This document shows positions 1 through 6,766 of a DNA stretch of 32,624 nucleotides, piece after piece. How positions within the stretch are numbered: the first letter of the stretch is position 1; every line of letters begins with the position of its first letter. The stretch is from the NCBI GenBank assembly GCA_015689745.1, contig WVSO01000035.1, positions 1 to 32,624 on the forward strand, read 5' to 3'. The position numbers and the translations under genes were made by a program. The notes under the pieces are model-generated. The model saw only the letters and a program-made list of their open reading frames with translations. It made no database searches and was not told where the DNA came from. This DNA comes from Rhodobacterales bacterium HKCCSP123. GTDB taxonomy: Bacteria > Pseudomonadota > Alphaproteobacteria > Rhodobacterales > Rhodobacteraceae.

Positions 1-8
1 AGCTTGAA

Positions 9-1679
9 TCACGCAGCCCAGGAACCCTCAAGATGGTTTATGGGTCCTGACCCTAGAAAGCCTGCGGGCGCTGTGGATCCGAATGCAATCACTGCTTCTG
101 AAGGAGTGGCCAGCCCCCCATCGGCGGTGGGTATCAGGCGTGCTTCGGGAACGCTCAACAGTCCGTGGGTGAACTTGTCCTGCAAGAGCCTGCCGACGAA
201 CGAAAGCGCCTGTTTCGCCAGTGGAAGATCTGTGTTCGCTATGCAGTTGAGCCATTTGGTGGCGGGCGACTTCGCCAGGACCTGCATGTCCCGGCGCTTT
301 GCTTCTGTGACGAGGGCATTCAACCGCGATAGCCTTGCCTCGGTTGAATAGCAGTCGGGGTGCAGATAACTGTCCCGCGCATCCGCACTGGCAAGGCCGG
401 CCCACGATCTGCAGATCTCCGTGTCCTCAACAAAATGCCGCAAGAGTTGGCTCGGACTGCGCGGGACGCCATTAACGTCAGGCAAGACTTCAGACGAAAC
501 GATCTGGTCCCAGAGGGTCCGGATGAGGGGCACGGCGATTTCGTCCTGCCGTTCCGGCTGACGCGGGAACGCACTTACGGCGGCCCCATAATCCTCAGGT
601 GTGGACAGCGCGGTTAGAGAGCCACTTATCAGATCTGCAGCGGCCTGCATGATCGCTTCGTTCCACGGTCCTCGGATCAGGTTGGTTCTGTCGCTGTTGA
701 GTTTCCACGGTGCGTTGAGGATGCCCGAGGTGCGGCTTTGCGTTTCGGTGGGGAAGAACGCCCAGAAGCGCCCAGCTTGTTCGCGCCCCCCGACCGGCAC
801 CGCCCAGGACAGCGGGACCTGATCCCTTGCCTGAATGTGAGTTGCGTCAGAGCGCGCGGCAGGGCTGTCGATGTGGACTGATGTCTCGAAGACCTTCCAC
901 CGGGCCTCGTTCGTTCCGTCGCTGACAATTGCGAGCCCGTCTTCAAGCCGCTTGGTCAACAGACGGGGTGCAGCACCTTCCACTTCCAGCTCGAGGGAGA
1001 TTGCTGAGGGCAGGAATAGCAGGAACTCGGCGGGAAAATCTGCGATTTCCTGGCTTAGTCGCTCGAACGCGGCCTCATCCGCGATTTCCGCTGAAACGAC
1101 GGTGGTTGCCCAGTTCCATCTGCTAGATTTCGATAGCGGGCTACTTTCGGCGGCGGGATCCAGCACCTCGGCAAGCCGCATGCCAGGCGCGGGTGCATTT
1201 TTGTTTAAACCTAGATGCTGACGAATCCGCGCACGGCAGGCTTCGGGGTCGAAGCGCAGTCCTACAGATCTGGACGTCAGGTCGACGCGACCACCCAGCT
1301 TGAGTAGTGACTTGAAGCCTATCCCAAATCTGCCGATCTGGTTACCGCGCTTGGGGGAGCTGCGCGCGTTCAGGAGCGCTACGATTCCCAGTTCATCCAG
1401 GGCGGCGCCGGTGTTGGCGGCCTCCAACCGATTGGGGGAAAGGCGGACATGGATCCGGCCTTCGGGCTCCGCGGCCTCAAGAATTGCGTCGGCCGCGTTC
1501 TGCACCAGTTCATACAACTGACGATAGGCGTATCCACCTGAAAGGACTTCGTTCTCGGTCTCGAAATGCTCGGCCGCGTCCCGCGGCTGTGCTTCGTAGG
1601 CCCTCAAGCGCTTCTGACATTCGTCGTGAACGAACTCTGCCAGCTGCTCTAGATCGGATTCTCGGTTACGAACATCCAT
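9..1679 (-). CDS. Sacsin/Hsp90-like (GHKL) ATPase-domain protein, possibly C-terminally shortened
   Basis: This 556-residue protein has a GHKL-type ATP-binding region near its N terminus. An N-box like ELVQNAADA lies at about residues 57-65, and the glycine-rich lid GRFGIGFKSLLKLG lies near residues 116-129. This is the sacsin N-terminal type of Hsp90-like ATPase found in large bacterial proteins, often in defence or mobile regions. Relatives known to me are usually much longer, about 1000 residues or more, so this copy may have lost its C terminus. The stop lies only 9 bp from the window edge, so a frameshift cannot be judged. Its start (ATG, complement of 1677-1679) fits the domain. The DNA looks less GC-rich than the sox genes, consistent with transfer. 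No transmembrane segment or nuclease motif is visible. The cellular role is unknown. Confidence 0.65.
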   Translation of the reverse strand: MDVRNRESDLEQLAEFVHDECQKRLRAYEAQPRDAAEHFETENEVLSGGYAYRQLYELVQNAADAILEAAEPEGRIHVRLSPNRLEAANTGAALDELGIVALLNARSSPKRGNQIGRFGIGFKSLLKLGGRVDLTSRSVGLRFDPEACRARIRQHLGLNKNAPAPGMRLAEVLDPAAESSPLSKSSRWNWATTVVSAEIADEAAFERLSQEIADFPAEFLLFLPSAISLELEVEGAAPRLLTKRLEDGLAIVSDGTNEARWKVFETSVHIDSPAARSDATHIQARDQVPLSWAVPVGGREQAGRFWAFFPTETQSRTSGILNAPWKLNSDRTNLIRGPWNEAIMQAAADLISGSLTALSTPEDYGAAVSAFPRQPERQDEIAVPLIRTLWDQIVSSEVLPDVNGVPRSPSQLLRHFVEDTEICRSWAGLASADARDSYLHPDCYSTEARLSRLNALVTEAKRRDMQVLAKSPATKWLNCIANTDLPLAKQALSFVGRLLQDKFTHGLLSVPEARLIPTADGGLATPSEAVIAFGSTAPAGFLGSGPINHLEGSWAA

Positions 1680-1921
1680 GCACGCCTCAAATACCTCAAT
1701 GGAAACATCTGCGTATGTTGTTCCCGCACTCCCTAGCCATGTTTGCGAGACTAGCCGCGAGAGACGGCGAGCGGCAACAGCTTAGGCGATCGTCACCTCC
1801 ATTGAGAGGTGAGGGGGGACTCCAGGGCGATACCGCGCCTCAAGTGGCAATCGCGTAGACCTGTGCGGTCTTCATCTCTATGTAAATCAGTAACCTAGGC
1901 TGGAGAACGTTCGATCCGGGC

Positions 1922-1937
1922 CCCGCCCCCTCCGCCA
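1922..1937 (+). repeat. tRNA-Ser 3'-end-like sequence, candidate att site (copy 1)
   Basis: CCCGCCCCCTCCGCCA has the layout of a tRNA 3' end: five T-stem bases, a seven-base acceptor strand CCCCTCC, discriminator G and CCA. Serine tRNAs typically end in CTCCGCCA. It matches 3525-3540 at 14 of 16 positions in the same orientation. A terminator follows 25 bp later, as expected downstream of a tRNA gene. The likely meaning is an attR scar left by an integrative element whose intact tRNA copy would lie to the left, outside this window. Chance similarity in GC-rich DNA remains possible. Confidence 0.4.
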
Positions 1938-1962
1938 CTTGCACATTGCAAACCCGAAAACA

Positions 1963-1987
1963 GGTCCCTCGCGGGGCCTTTTTCTTT
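1963..1987 (+). terminator. Rho-independent terminator without an upstream gene
   Basis: A six-base-pair stem (1963-1968 with 1973-1978, one G-T pair) closes a four-base loop and is followed by TTTTTCTTT. The geometry is classical. No plus-strand gene precedes it within the window, so it probably once served the tRNA whose 3' end is at 1922-1937. Confidence 0.65.
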
Positions 1988-2283
1988 ATGTGCCAAAGGG
2001 GTTTGCAGGCACGATCCGCCCTTCGGAGACAGACCCGCCGCGCAAGATCGGTCTCCGAACGCCCACCGTCTCTTTCCACCCGCCTTTCGCTCGCGGCAAG
2101 ACGGGTTTAAAATCCCAATAGATTTCAACGAACTGACGGGATCGCGTTGCGCCCGTGTTTCGTTGGTTCCGGGTTGTCTCAAAGCCGATGGCGAGGCGAC
2201 ACGCGCGGCGTGTTCGTTGGTATGTCATGGGAGTCTTGCGCGAAGTCTCTGATGACAAACGCAGTTTCCGCCCTTAGCCTGGC

Positions 2284-3123
2284 GTGATGTCAAACGGGGT
2301 CTGGACTGATCAAAAGAACGACCTAAACGTCGCGGATTACTTCGCGATGCTGGCCGACGACGTCTCTGGTCGCCCCTACAACAAGGCCGAGCATCGGCGC
2401 GGGCTGCTGCCCCTGTTGAATGATCGGTCCGAGGGATCGGTCGAGTTCAAGCACCAGAACATCAGCGCCGTGCTGAAGGGGCTGGGTGAGGACTGGATCC
2501 CGGGCTATAAGCCCGCCTTCAATTTCCAGATGACGCTGGTGGATGCAGTGGCGCGCTGGCTGGCGCTGAATCCGGCTTGGCTCGGTCGCCATTCGCGTCC
2601 GGGAGCGCCGACTGGCCTGGCGGAGGCGCGGCCGATCTGGATCGGGCCGCCGCCCACGCTGTCGAACCAGCCGCCGCCGCAGGAGCTGGAGCAGATGCTG
2701 CACATCGCCCGCAAATTCGATGTCGCGGCGCGAGACGAGCGAAACCGCGCCCTCGGTCGTGCCGGTGAAGAACGCGTCCTGGCGCATGAGCGTGCAGCCC
2801 TGAAATCATCGGGCCGCGACGATCTTGCGCGCAAGGTCAGTTGGGTTTCGGAGGAGGATGGCGATGGCGCCGGCTACGACATCGCGAGTTTCGCGCCGGA
2901 CGGCCGTCCGCGCCTGATCGAGGTGAAGACGACGAATGGCTGGGAGCGCACGCCTTTTCATATCAGCCGCAACGAGCTGGCTGTGGCCGAGGAGCGGCGC
3001 TCGCAATGGTCCCTGTTCCGCCTGTGGAACTTCGCGCGCGAGCCGAAAGCGTTTGAGCTGCACCCGCCGTTGAACGCGCATGTCTCGCTGACCGCGACGT
3101 CCTTTCAGGCGAGTTTTCATTGA
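2284..3123 (+). CDS. DUF3883 domain protein (putative PD-(D/E)XK-like nuclease fold)
   Basis: The C-terminal part (about residues 155-260) carries the DUF3883 signature. A helix LGRAGEERVLAHE is followed by VSWVSEEDGDGAGYDI, then RLIEVKTT and the FHISRNELAVAEE segment. The D199, E213 and K215 arrangement resembles the D...ExK active site of restriction-like nucleases, and DUF3883 is often found in restriction, defence or mobile-element proteins. Residues 1-140 have no family I can name. The start is GTG at 2284 or ATG at 2287, and no strong ribosome site decides between them. The gene stands alone, with the sacsin-like ATPase gene on the opposite strand upstream. DUF3883 and sacsin-like ATPases are known to occur fused or together, so the two may be functionally linked. 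Confidence 0.75.
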   Translation: MMSNGVWTDQKNDLNVADYFAMLADDVSGRPYNKAEHRRGLLPLLNDRSEGSVEFKHQNISAVLKGLGEDWIPGYKPAFNFQMTLVDAVARWLALNPAWLGRHSRPGAPTGLAEARPIWIGPPPTLSNQPPPQELEQMLHIARKFDVAARDERNRALGRAGEERVLAHERAALKSSGRDDLARKVSWVSEEDGDGAGYDIASFAPDGRPRLIEVKTTNGWERTPFHISRNELAVAEERRSQWSLFRLWNFAREPKAFELHPPLNAHVSLTATSFQASFH

Positions 3124-3190
3124 GGGTTACCGAAACGCCCGCTCAGCCTGCTCCTGCCATGTCTCCCCGGCCAGAAAACACAGGTCATAG

Positions 3191-3496
3191 AGGCTGACCG
3201 CCGACGCCTGGCGTCATCCGCTTCGTGATGCGCGGGCGGCCGCCGCGTGGAGCGACCGGATGACCGGAGCCCTTCTGGGGTGCTTTTGCGCGTTGCTGCA
3301 GGCGGTCCAGAAGGGTCGTGGCCTACCTGGCCGACCGGACAGGATGGCCGAAGCGATCTGGGCGCTGGTGCATCCGACAATGTATCGTCGTCTGGTCGTT
3401 GAGTGCCGGTGGCCGGACGAGGAATTCAGGAAACACACGGTCGACCTCGTGCGACAGTTGATGGGAATGCACGAAATTCCAGTCGGGACCAGATAG
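3191..3496 (+). pseudogene. Remnant of a TetR-family regulator C-terminal domain
   Basis: The frame opens after a TAG at 3188-3190 and runs to a TAG at 3494-3496. The residues from the ATG at 3260 onward (MTGALLGCF..., then AIWALVHPTMYRRLVVE and VDLVRQLMG) resemble the ligand-binding C-terminal half of TetR/AcrR repressors. No helix-turn-helix is present in this or the other frames just upstream, because the DUF3883 gene ends at 3123. It is therefore read as a broken fragment. A genuine 78-residue protein starting at 3260 cannot be excluded, but no ribosome site is evident. Confidence 0.3.
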
Positions 3497-3524
3497 ACCG
3501 GGGCAGAGACCGTTGGTTCCTGGT

Positions 3525-3540
3525 CCCGTCTCCTCCGCCA
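3525..3540 (+). repeat. tRNA-Ser 3'-end-like sequence, candidate att site (copy 2)
   Basis: CCCGTCTCCTCCGCCA again has the tRNA 3'-end layout (T-stem, CTCCTCC acceptor strand, G, CCA) and differs from copy 1 at two positions only. It is preceded by GGTTCC, vaguely like a damaged T-loop. Together with copy 1 it brackets the DUF3883 gene and the TetR remnant. It may be the product of nested or successive integrations at serine tRNA genes. Confidence 0.3.
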
Positions 3541-3651
3541 TCACCCCGGCGCAGGTGATCGCGCATCGACCCGCGAGCGACGCTTCCCCCGTGCGCGATC
3601 GGGGTCCGGTGTCGATCCCGCCGGACGGGGTGGACGAAGGTGCGGAGCCGC

Positions 3652-3783
3652 CCCGGCGACCCGCCCGGCGATGCGCTTCGCGGCAGGACAGTGCCCGACC
3701 CGGCGCTGCCCGCCGGTCAGCCGCAGGCAGAAACGGCAGGCCCAGGGGCAGCCGCTGCCCGGCTGCGACACGGCTCGGCCGCG
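3652..3783 (-). pseudogene. Possible decayed radical-SAM (RlmN-like) fragment
   Basis: On the minus strand the translation around 3727-3750 gives CPWACRFC, a CX3CX2C arrangement. It is flanked by VSQPGSG before it and GGQRRVGHCPAAKRIAGRV after it. This resembles the iron-sulfur loop of RlmN (VSSQVGC...CRFC...NLTAAEIVGQV). No further similarity is seen on either side, and no full-length frame exists. It could be a short remnant or coincidence. Confidence 0.18.
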
Positions 3784-3838
3784 TCCCGCCAGGCCCGTGC
3801 AGCCCCGGGTCGGACCGCCTGCCGGTCATCCGCCAGGG

Positions 3839-4876
3839 TCATGAATGGCCGGTCTCGCCGGGCCATGCCTCGATGCCGCCCTCGATGACCACCGCCTTGA
3901 AGCCGCGCTGCTTGAGAAGCAGGGTCGCCGCGGACGCGCGGCTGCCCTTCTTGCAAAGGACAAGGTAGGAGGTGTCGCCTTCGAGTTCGTCCATGCGGGA
4001 CCGGAGATCGGGCAGGGGGATCCACAGCGAACCGGGGATGCAGGCCGCCTCGTATTCCTCCTGGTAGCGGACATCGAGGATCCTGCTGCCGGCTTCCATC
4101 AGGGCCTGCGCCGCGGCCGGCTTCACCTTCTCGATCAGCGAGGTCGAGATCAGCTCGTCGAAGTCGTCCTTCTTCAACTGCAGGACCTCGCCCTCGGTGA
4201 TCATCTTCACGGTCGCATTCCGCGATCCGTTCATCACCAGGGATTCCTCCCCGAAAGCATCGCCGGGCCCGAGCACGGCAACCTTTCGCGGTTCATCGTC
4301 ATCGAGGTCTTCGCGCCAGACTTCCGCCTTGCCTTCGCTGATGATGTAGTAGGCGTCGCCTTCCTCGTATTGCCTCACGATCTCGTCGCCGCTGGCCACC
4401 CTCAAACGCTTCATTCTCTGAAGGGCCTGATAGGCATTCTCCATCGGCAGCCGGCGAAAGGTCTCGGTGCCGCGAAGTTTCAGCAGGATGTCGCGCGGGG
4501 CCTCGGCCCCATCGGCGTGATCGTGGCGCCCGAGTTCCTCGAGCGCGAGGAGTTCCTCGACCGTTCGGTCATTCCCGCGGCACACGACCGCGGTGCCGAC
4601 CGCCTCGAGGCTGAGGTCGCCGTCCCTGGAGGGAAAGCGATACATCTCGCCCGAGTTCTCGGCATGAACCGTGATGCGTTCCTTGCCATCGACGATGACA
4701 TCGCCATTCGCGAGCAGCGTGAAGTCATCCGGGTCGGTCGAGGGAAAGATGATCCGCTCTCCCTCGCGCAGGCAGAACACCCGAAGGGCATGATGCGCCA
4801 CGCCCGTCGTTTTCGGGGGAGAGGTCCAGAAGGTGTGAATATGCGTCTTCAGCCCGTTATGGATGTCTTCAACCAT
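3839..4876 (-). CDS. Tandem cyclic-nucleotide-binding-like domains fused to rhodanese
   Basis: This 345-residue cytoplasmic protein (no signal peptide) has three parts. Residues about 30-115 look like a degenerate cNMP-binding beta-roll. Residues about 135-245 form a second cNMP-binding domain containing FGEESLVMNGSRNATV (208-223), the position of the phosphate-binding cassette, with R219. Residues about 255-345 form a rhodanese domain with active-site C308 in LCKKGSR. There is no helix-turn-helix, so it is not a Crp-like DNA-binding factor. The architecture is known from sulfur-oxidizing proteobacteria. It is the last gene of an operon after the permease and TusA genes, 172 bp downstream of tusA. 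It probably binds or transfers sulfane sulfur under control of a small ligand. The ligand is unknown and might not be cAMP. Confidence 0.8.
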   Translation of the reverse strand: MVEDIHNGLKTHIHTFWTSPPKTTGVAHHALRVFCLREGERIIFPSTDPDDFTLLANGDVIVDGKERITVHAENSGEMYRFPSRDGDLSLEAVGTAVVCRGNDRTVEELLALEELGRHDHADGAEAPRDILLKLRGTETFRRLPMENAYQALQRMKRLRVASGDEIVRQYEEGDAYYIISEGKAEVWREDLDDDEPRKVAVLGPGDAFGEESLVMNGSRNATVKMITEGEVLQLKKDDFDELISTSLIEKVKPAAAQALMEAGSRILDVRYQEEYEAACIPGSLWIPLPDLRSRMDELEGDTSYLVLCKKGSRASAATLLLKQRGFKAVVIEGGIEAWPGETGHS

Positions 4877-5048
4877 CCGCCTGTTCGCCCCCCGTCGTCA
4901 ACTTTTCGCCCGCCACACCGGCCGCCCTGGTCCGACATGCGCCGTCCGTCGGCAGATCTTCATTCAAACGCCCGTCCCACGAGACAGATCCCGAAGCGAT
5001 GCCCGCCCGGGCAGGTGCCGGGAACGGATGCCCACGCTTCAGGCGTTC

Positions 5049-5276
5049 TCAGCCGCGGCGGATCGTGTGGATGTAGTCCTTTCCGACGTGTTCCTGGTTC
5101 AGCATCGTGTGGCCAGCACCGTTCACGAACTCGAGGATGTCCTTCATCGACCCGGAATCCGTCGCGTAGACCCGCAGGACCTTGCCGCTTTCCATCTTTT
5201 CAAGGGCCCTCTTGGTTTTCATGAGGGGAATGGGGCAGTTCATGCCGCGGGCGTTCAGTTCCTGGTCGATGTTCAT
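5049..5276 (-). CDS. tusA: TusA-family sulfurtransferase
   Basis: This small cytoplasmic sulfur carrier has 75 residues, the normal family size. The hallmark CPIP motif is at residues 14-17 (NARGMNCPIPLMKTKRAL), with C14 as the persulfide-carrying residue. The C-terminal half follows the TusA two-layer fold pattern (VLRVYATDSGSMKDILEFV). A clear GGAG ribosome site precedes the ATG at 5276. It lies 76 bp downstream of the YeeE/YedE permease gene and upstream of the rhodanese fusion. The likely job is to take sulfur delivered by the permease and pass it to, or receive it from, the rhodanese. Whether it also serves tRNA thiolation cannot be told. Its genetic context points to sulfur oxidation or assimilation. 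Confidence 0.9.
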   Translation of the reverse strand: MNIDQELNARGMNCPIPLMKTKRALEKMESGKVLRVYATDSGSMKDILEFVNGAGHTMLNQEHVGKDYIHTIRRG

Positions 5277-5352
5277 GAGGGTCTCCTTCCACGTTCCGTC
5301 CCGATGACCCCGGCCATGCCTCCCGCAGGCCGCTTGCCGGTCCTCGCCACGA

Positions 5353-6477
5353 TCATTCGTTGCGCATCAGCAACCACATCTGCAGCCGCAGGCCGACAAC
5401 GCCACCGAGCATTATCCCCGCCACCGCAATGAAGCTCTCGCCACTCAGGGTGGAGACGCCAGACAGTCCCTGTCCGACGGTGCAGCCGCCCGCGATCACC
5501 CCCCCCACGCCCATGCAGGTGCCGCCGATCATGTGCAGCGCCGTATCCTGCTCGCCGTTGAGGCCTTCCCACTGGAAGGTGCGGCTGTAGAGCGCGTGGA
5601 GAAACGACCCGATGATGACCCCGACAACCGTCAGAACCCCGACCGAGATGAGAAGCGGGCGGGTGGGGTCCGTCATCGTCACCAGGTAGAGGCTGCGTGC
5701 GATTGGCGAGGTGAAGCTGAAGGACTGCATGCCGCCGGCGGCGGTGCCCGCATAGACCGCGTCAAGCGTATCGGGGTGCTCCTCCACGTAGCCGAGGTGG
5801 CCGATGACCCACCACATCGCAACGATGAGAAGGCCGATCCCGAAGCCGGCCAGCAGGTTGTTGGCGGAGGACCGGAATTTCTTGCTGGACAAGGCCCATG
5901 CCGTAAGCCCGCCTCCGATCACCACGGCCATCGCCAGGCCGACCGTGCCGCTGTCGAGGCCGGCCGCCGGTGCGATCCAGGCGGACATGAGCGTGCCGTT
6001 TTCCGTGTAGCGTGTGCCATGATCCACCGCGAAGGTATAGAGGACGCTCGACAATCCCCACATGGCCGATGTCGCCCCAAGCGCGATCATGATGAAGACG
6101 ACCACCGATTTCAGGTTGCCTTCGCCGATCCTGATCAGGGTCTTGTTGGCGCAACCCGAGGCCAGCACCATGCCGAAGCCGAACAGAAGACCGCCGCCGA
6201 GGGCGGCGAGCCAGTTCAGGGCGCCGGCGCTGTAGATCGTGTCCGCAGCGCGGATCCAGCCGAAATAGGACATCACGCCGAATCCCAGCATGGCGACACC
6301 GGCGGCCATTCCCCAGACCCGCATGCGCGTCCAGCTGCCCATGTTGTAGACGTCGCTGACGGCCCCCATCGTGCAGAAGCTGGTTCTCTGGGCGATGACG
6401 CCGAACATCAGGCTGAGCACGAAGGCGAGCACCAGGACGGTGTTCTCGAGAGCGACATATTCCGCCATGTCCATCAT
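5353..6477 (-). CDS. YeeE/YedE family permease (TsuA-like thiosulfate/sulfur transporter)
   Basis: This 374-residue inner-membrane protein has about nine or ten hydrophobic segments and the three conserved cysteine motifs of the family: RTSFCTMG (C35), ASGCANKT (C109) and AGGCTVGQG (C332). In characterised YeeE proteins, cysteines at corresponding sites line the thiosulfate path. The start is ATG ATG at 6477/6474 after a purine-rich stretch. It leads the operon with tusA and the rhodanese fusion, so imported thiosulfate or sulfane sulfur could be handed straight to TusA. YeeE-TusA pairs are common. A possible SoxR-like operator lies at 6615-6632 in its leader. It is one of three paralogous permeases in this window. 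Confidence 0.88.
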   Translation of the reverse strand: MMDMAEYVALENTVLVLAFVLSLMFGVIAQRTSFCTMGAVSDVYNMGSWTRMRVWGMAAGVAMLGFGVMSYFGWIRAADTIYSAGALNWLAALGGGLLFGFGMVLASGCANKTLIRIGEGNLKSVVVFIMIALGATSAMWGLSSVLYTFAVDHGTRYTENGTLMSAWIAPAAGLDSGTVGLAMAVVIGGGLTAWALSSKKFRSSANNLLAGFGIGLLIVAMWWVIGHLGYVEEHPDTLDAVYAGTAAGGMQSFSFTSPIARSLYLVTMTDPTRPLLISVGVLTVVGVIIGSFLHALYSRTFQWEGLNGEQDTALHMIGGTCMGVGGVIAGGCTVGQGLSGVSTLSGESFIAVAGIMLGGVVGLRLQMWLLMRNE

Positions 6478-6614
6478 TCGGCACCCTCAACCTTCGTTCC
6501 TGCGCAAACGACCAGTCGCATGACGCAGCCGCGCGGCGTCTCACGTTCGGGCAACCCGGCCGAATGCTGATTTTGGGGAAACCTTCAAAGCAAAGCGAAC
6601 ATAGAAAACACTTA

Positions 6615-6632
6615 ACATTGTCACGTTCATAT
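6615..6632 (-). promoter_or_regulatory. Candidate SoxR-type operator before the permease-tusA-rhodanese operon
   Basis: ACATTGTCACGTTCATAT lies in an AT-rich island (about 6580-6650) in an otherwise GC-rich leader. It shares ACATT-N6-TTCATAT at the same spacing with the element between soxS and soxV (minus strand of 16130-16151). It lacks the second GAAT half of the ATTC-N8-GAAT consensus. The position, 138 bp upstream of the permease start, suits a promoter. Confidence 0.3.
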
Positions 6633-6766
6633 AGTGATAACGCCTCATTCCATGTCGCGCAACAAAATCGTGCCAACCCTTCGGCCCCGTGGTCCGGACG
6701 CCTCGCCCTGCGCCCGGGCTGCTGCCGCCGCCCACGATGCGGGACCGGTGCCGTCGCGACCGGCCT

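Larger units (their letters stand above)
1680..2283. other. 604-bp intergenic region with att-like tRNA fragment and orphan terminator
   Basis: No convincing gene is present between the divergent sacsin-like ATPase and the DUF3883 gene. The short open frames here are low-complexity and lack ribosome sites. The region holds a tRNA-Ser-like 3' end (1922-1937) followed by a rho-independent terminator (1963-1987) on the plus strand, with no plus-strand gene upstream for it to end. About 90 bp upstream of 1937 no tRNA 5' acceptor strand, D-arm or anticodon arm can be found, so this is not an intact tRNA gene. Confidence 0.55.
3497..3838. other. 342-bp intergenic region without an intact gene
   Basis: Both strands are open over long stretches only because the DNA is very GC-rich. 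The predicted peptides are rich in Arg, Pro and Ala and show no intact domain. The region contains the second tRNA-Ser-like 3' end (3525-3540). This is immediately followed by an inverted repeat ATCACC (3540-3545) / GGTGAT (3554-3559) without a T tract. A weak radical-SAM-like remnant lies on the minus strand at 3652-3783. Confidence 0.45.

Noticed and set aside
1890-1937. Intact tRNA or tmRNA gene ending at 1937
   Set aside because: The bases before the 16-mer do not form a T-arm in register, and no acceptor 5' strand, D-arm or anticodon arm is present upstream; only the 3' end is tRNA-like.
3513-3968. 151-codon plus-strand open frame
   Set aside because: It is Arg/Pro/Ala-rich, without a ribosome site, and partly antisense to the rhodanese fusion.
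5000-5013. TGCCCG/CGGGCA palindrome after tusA as a terminator
   Set aside because: The loop is only two bases and no T tract follows on the minus strand.
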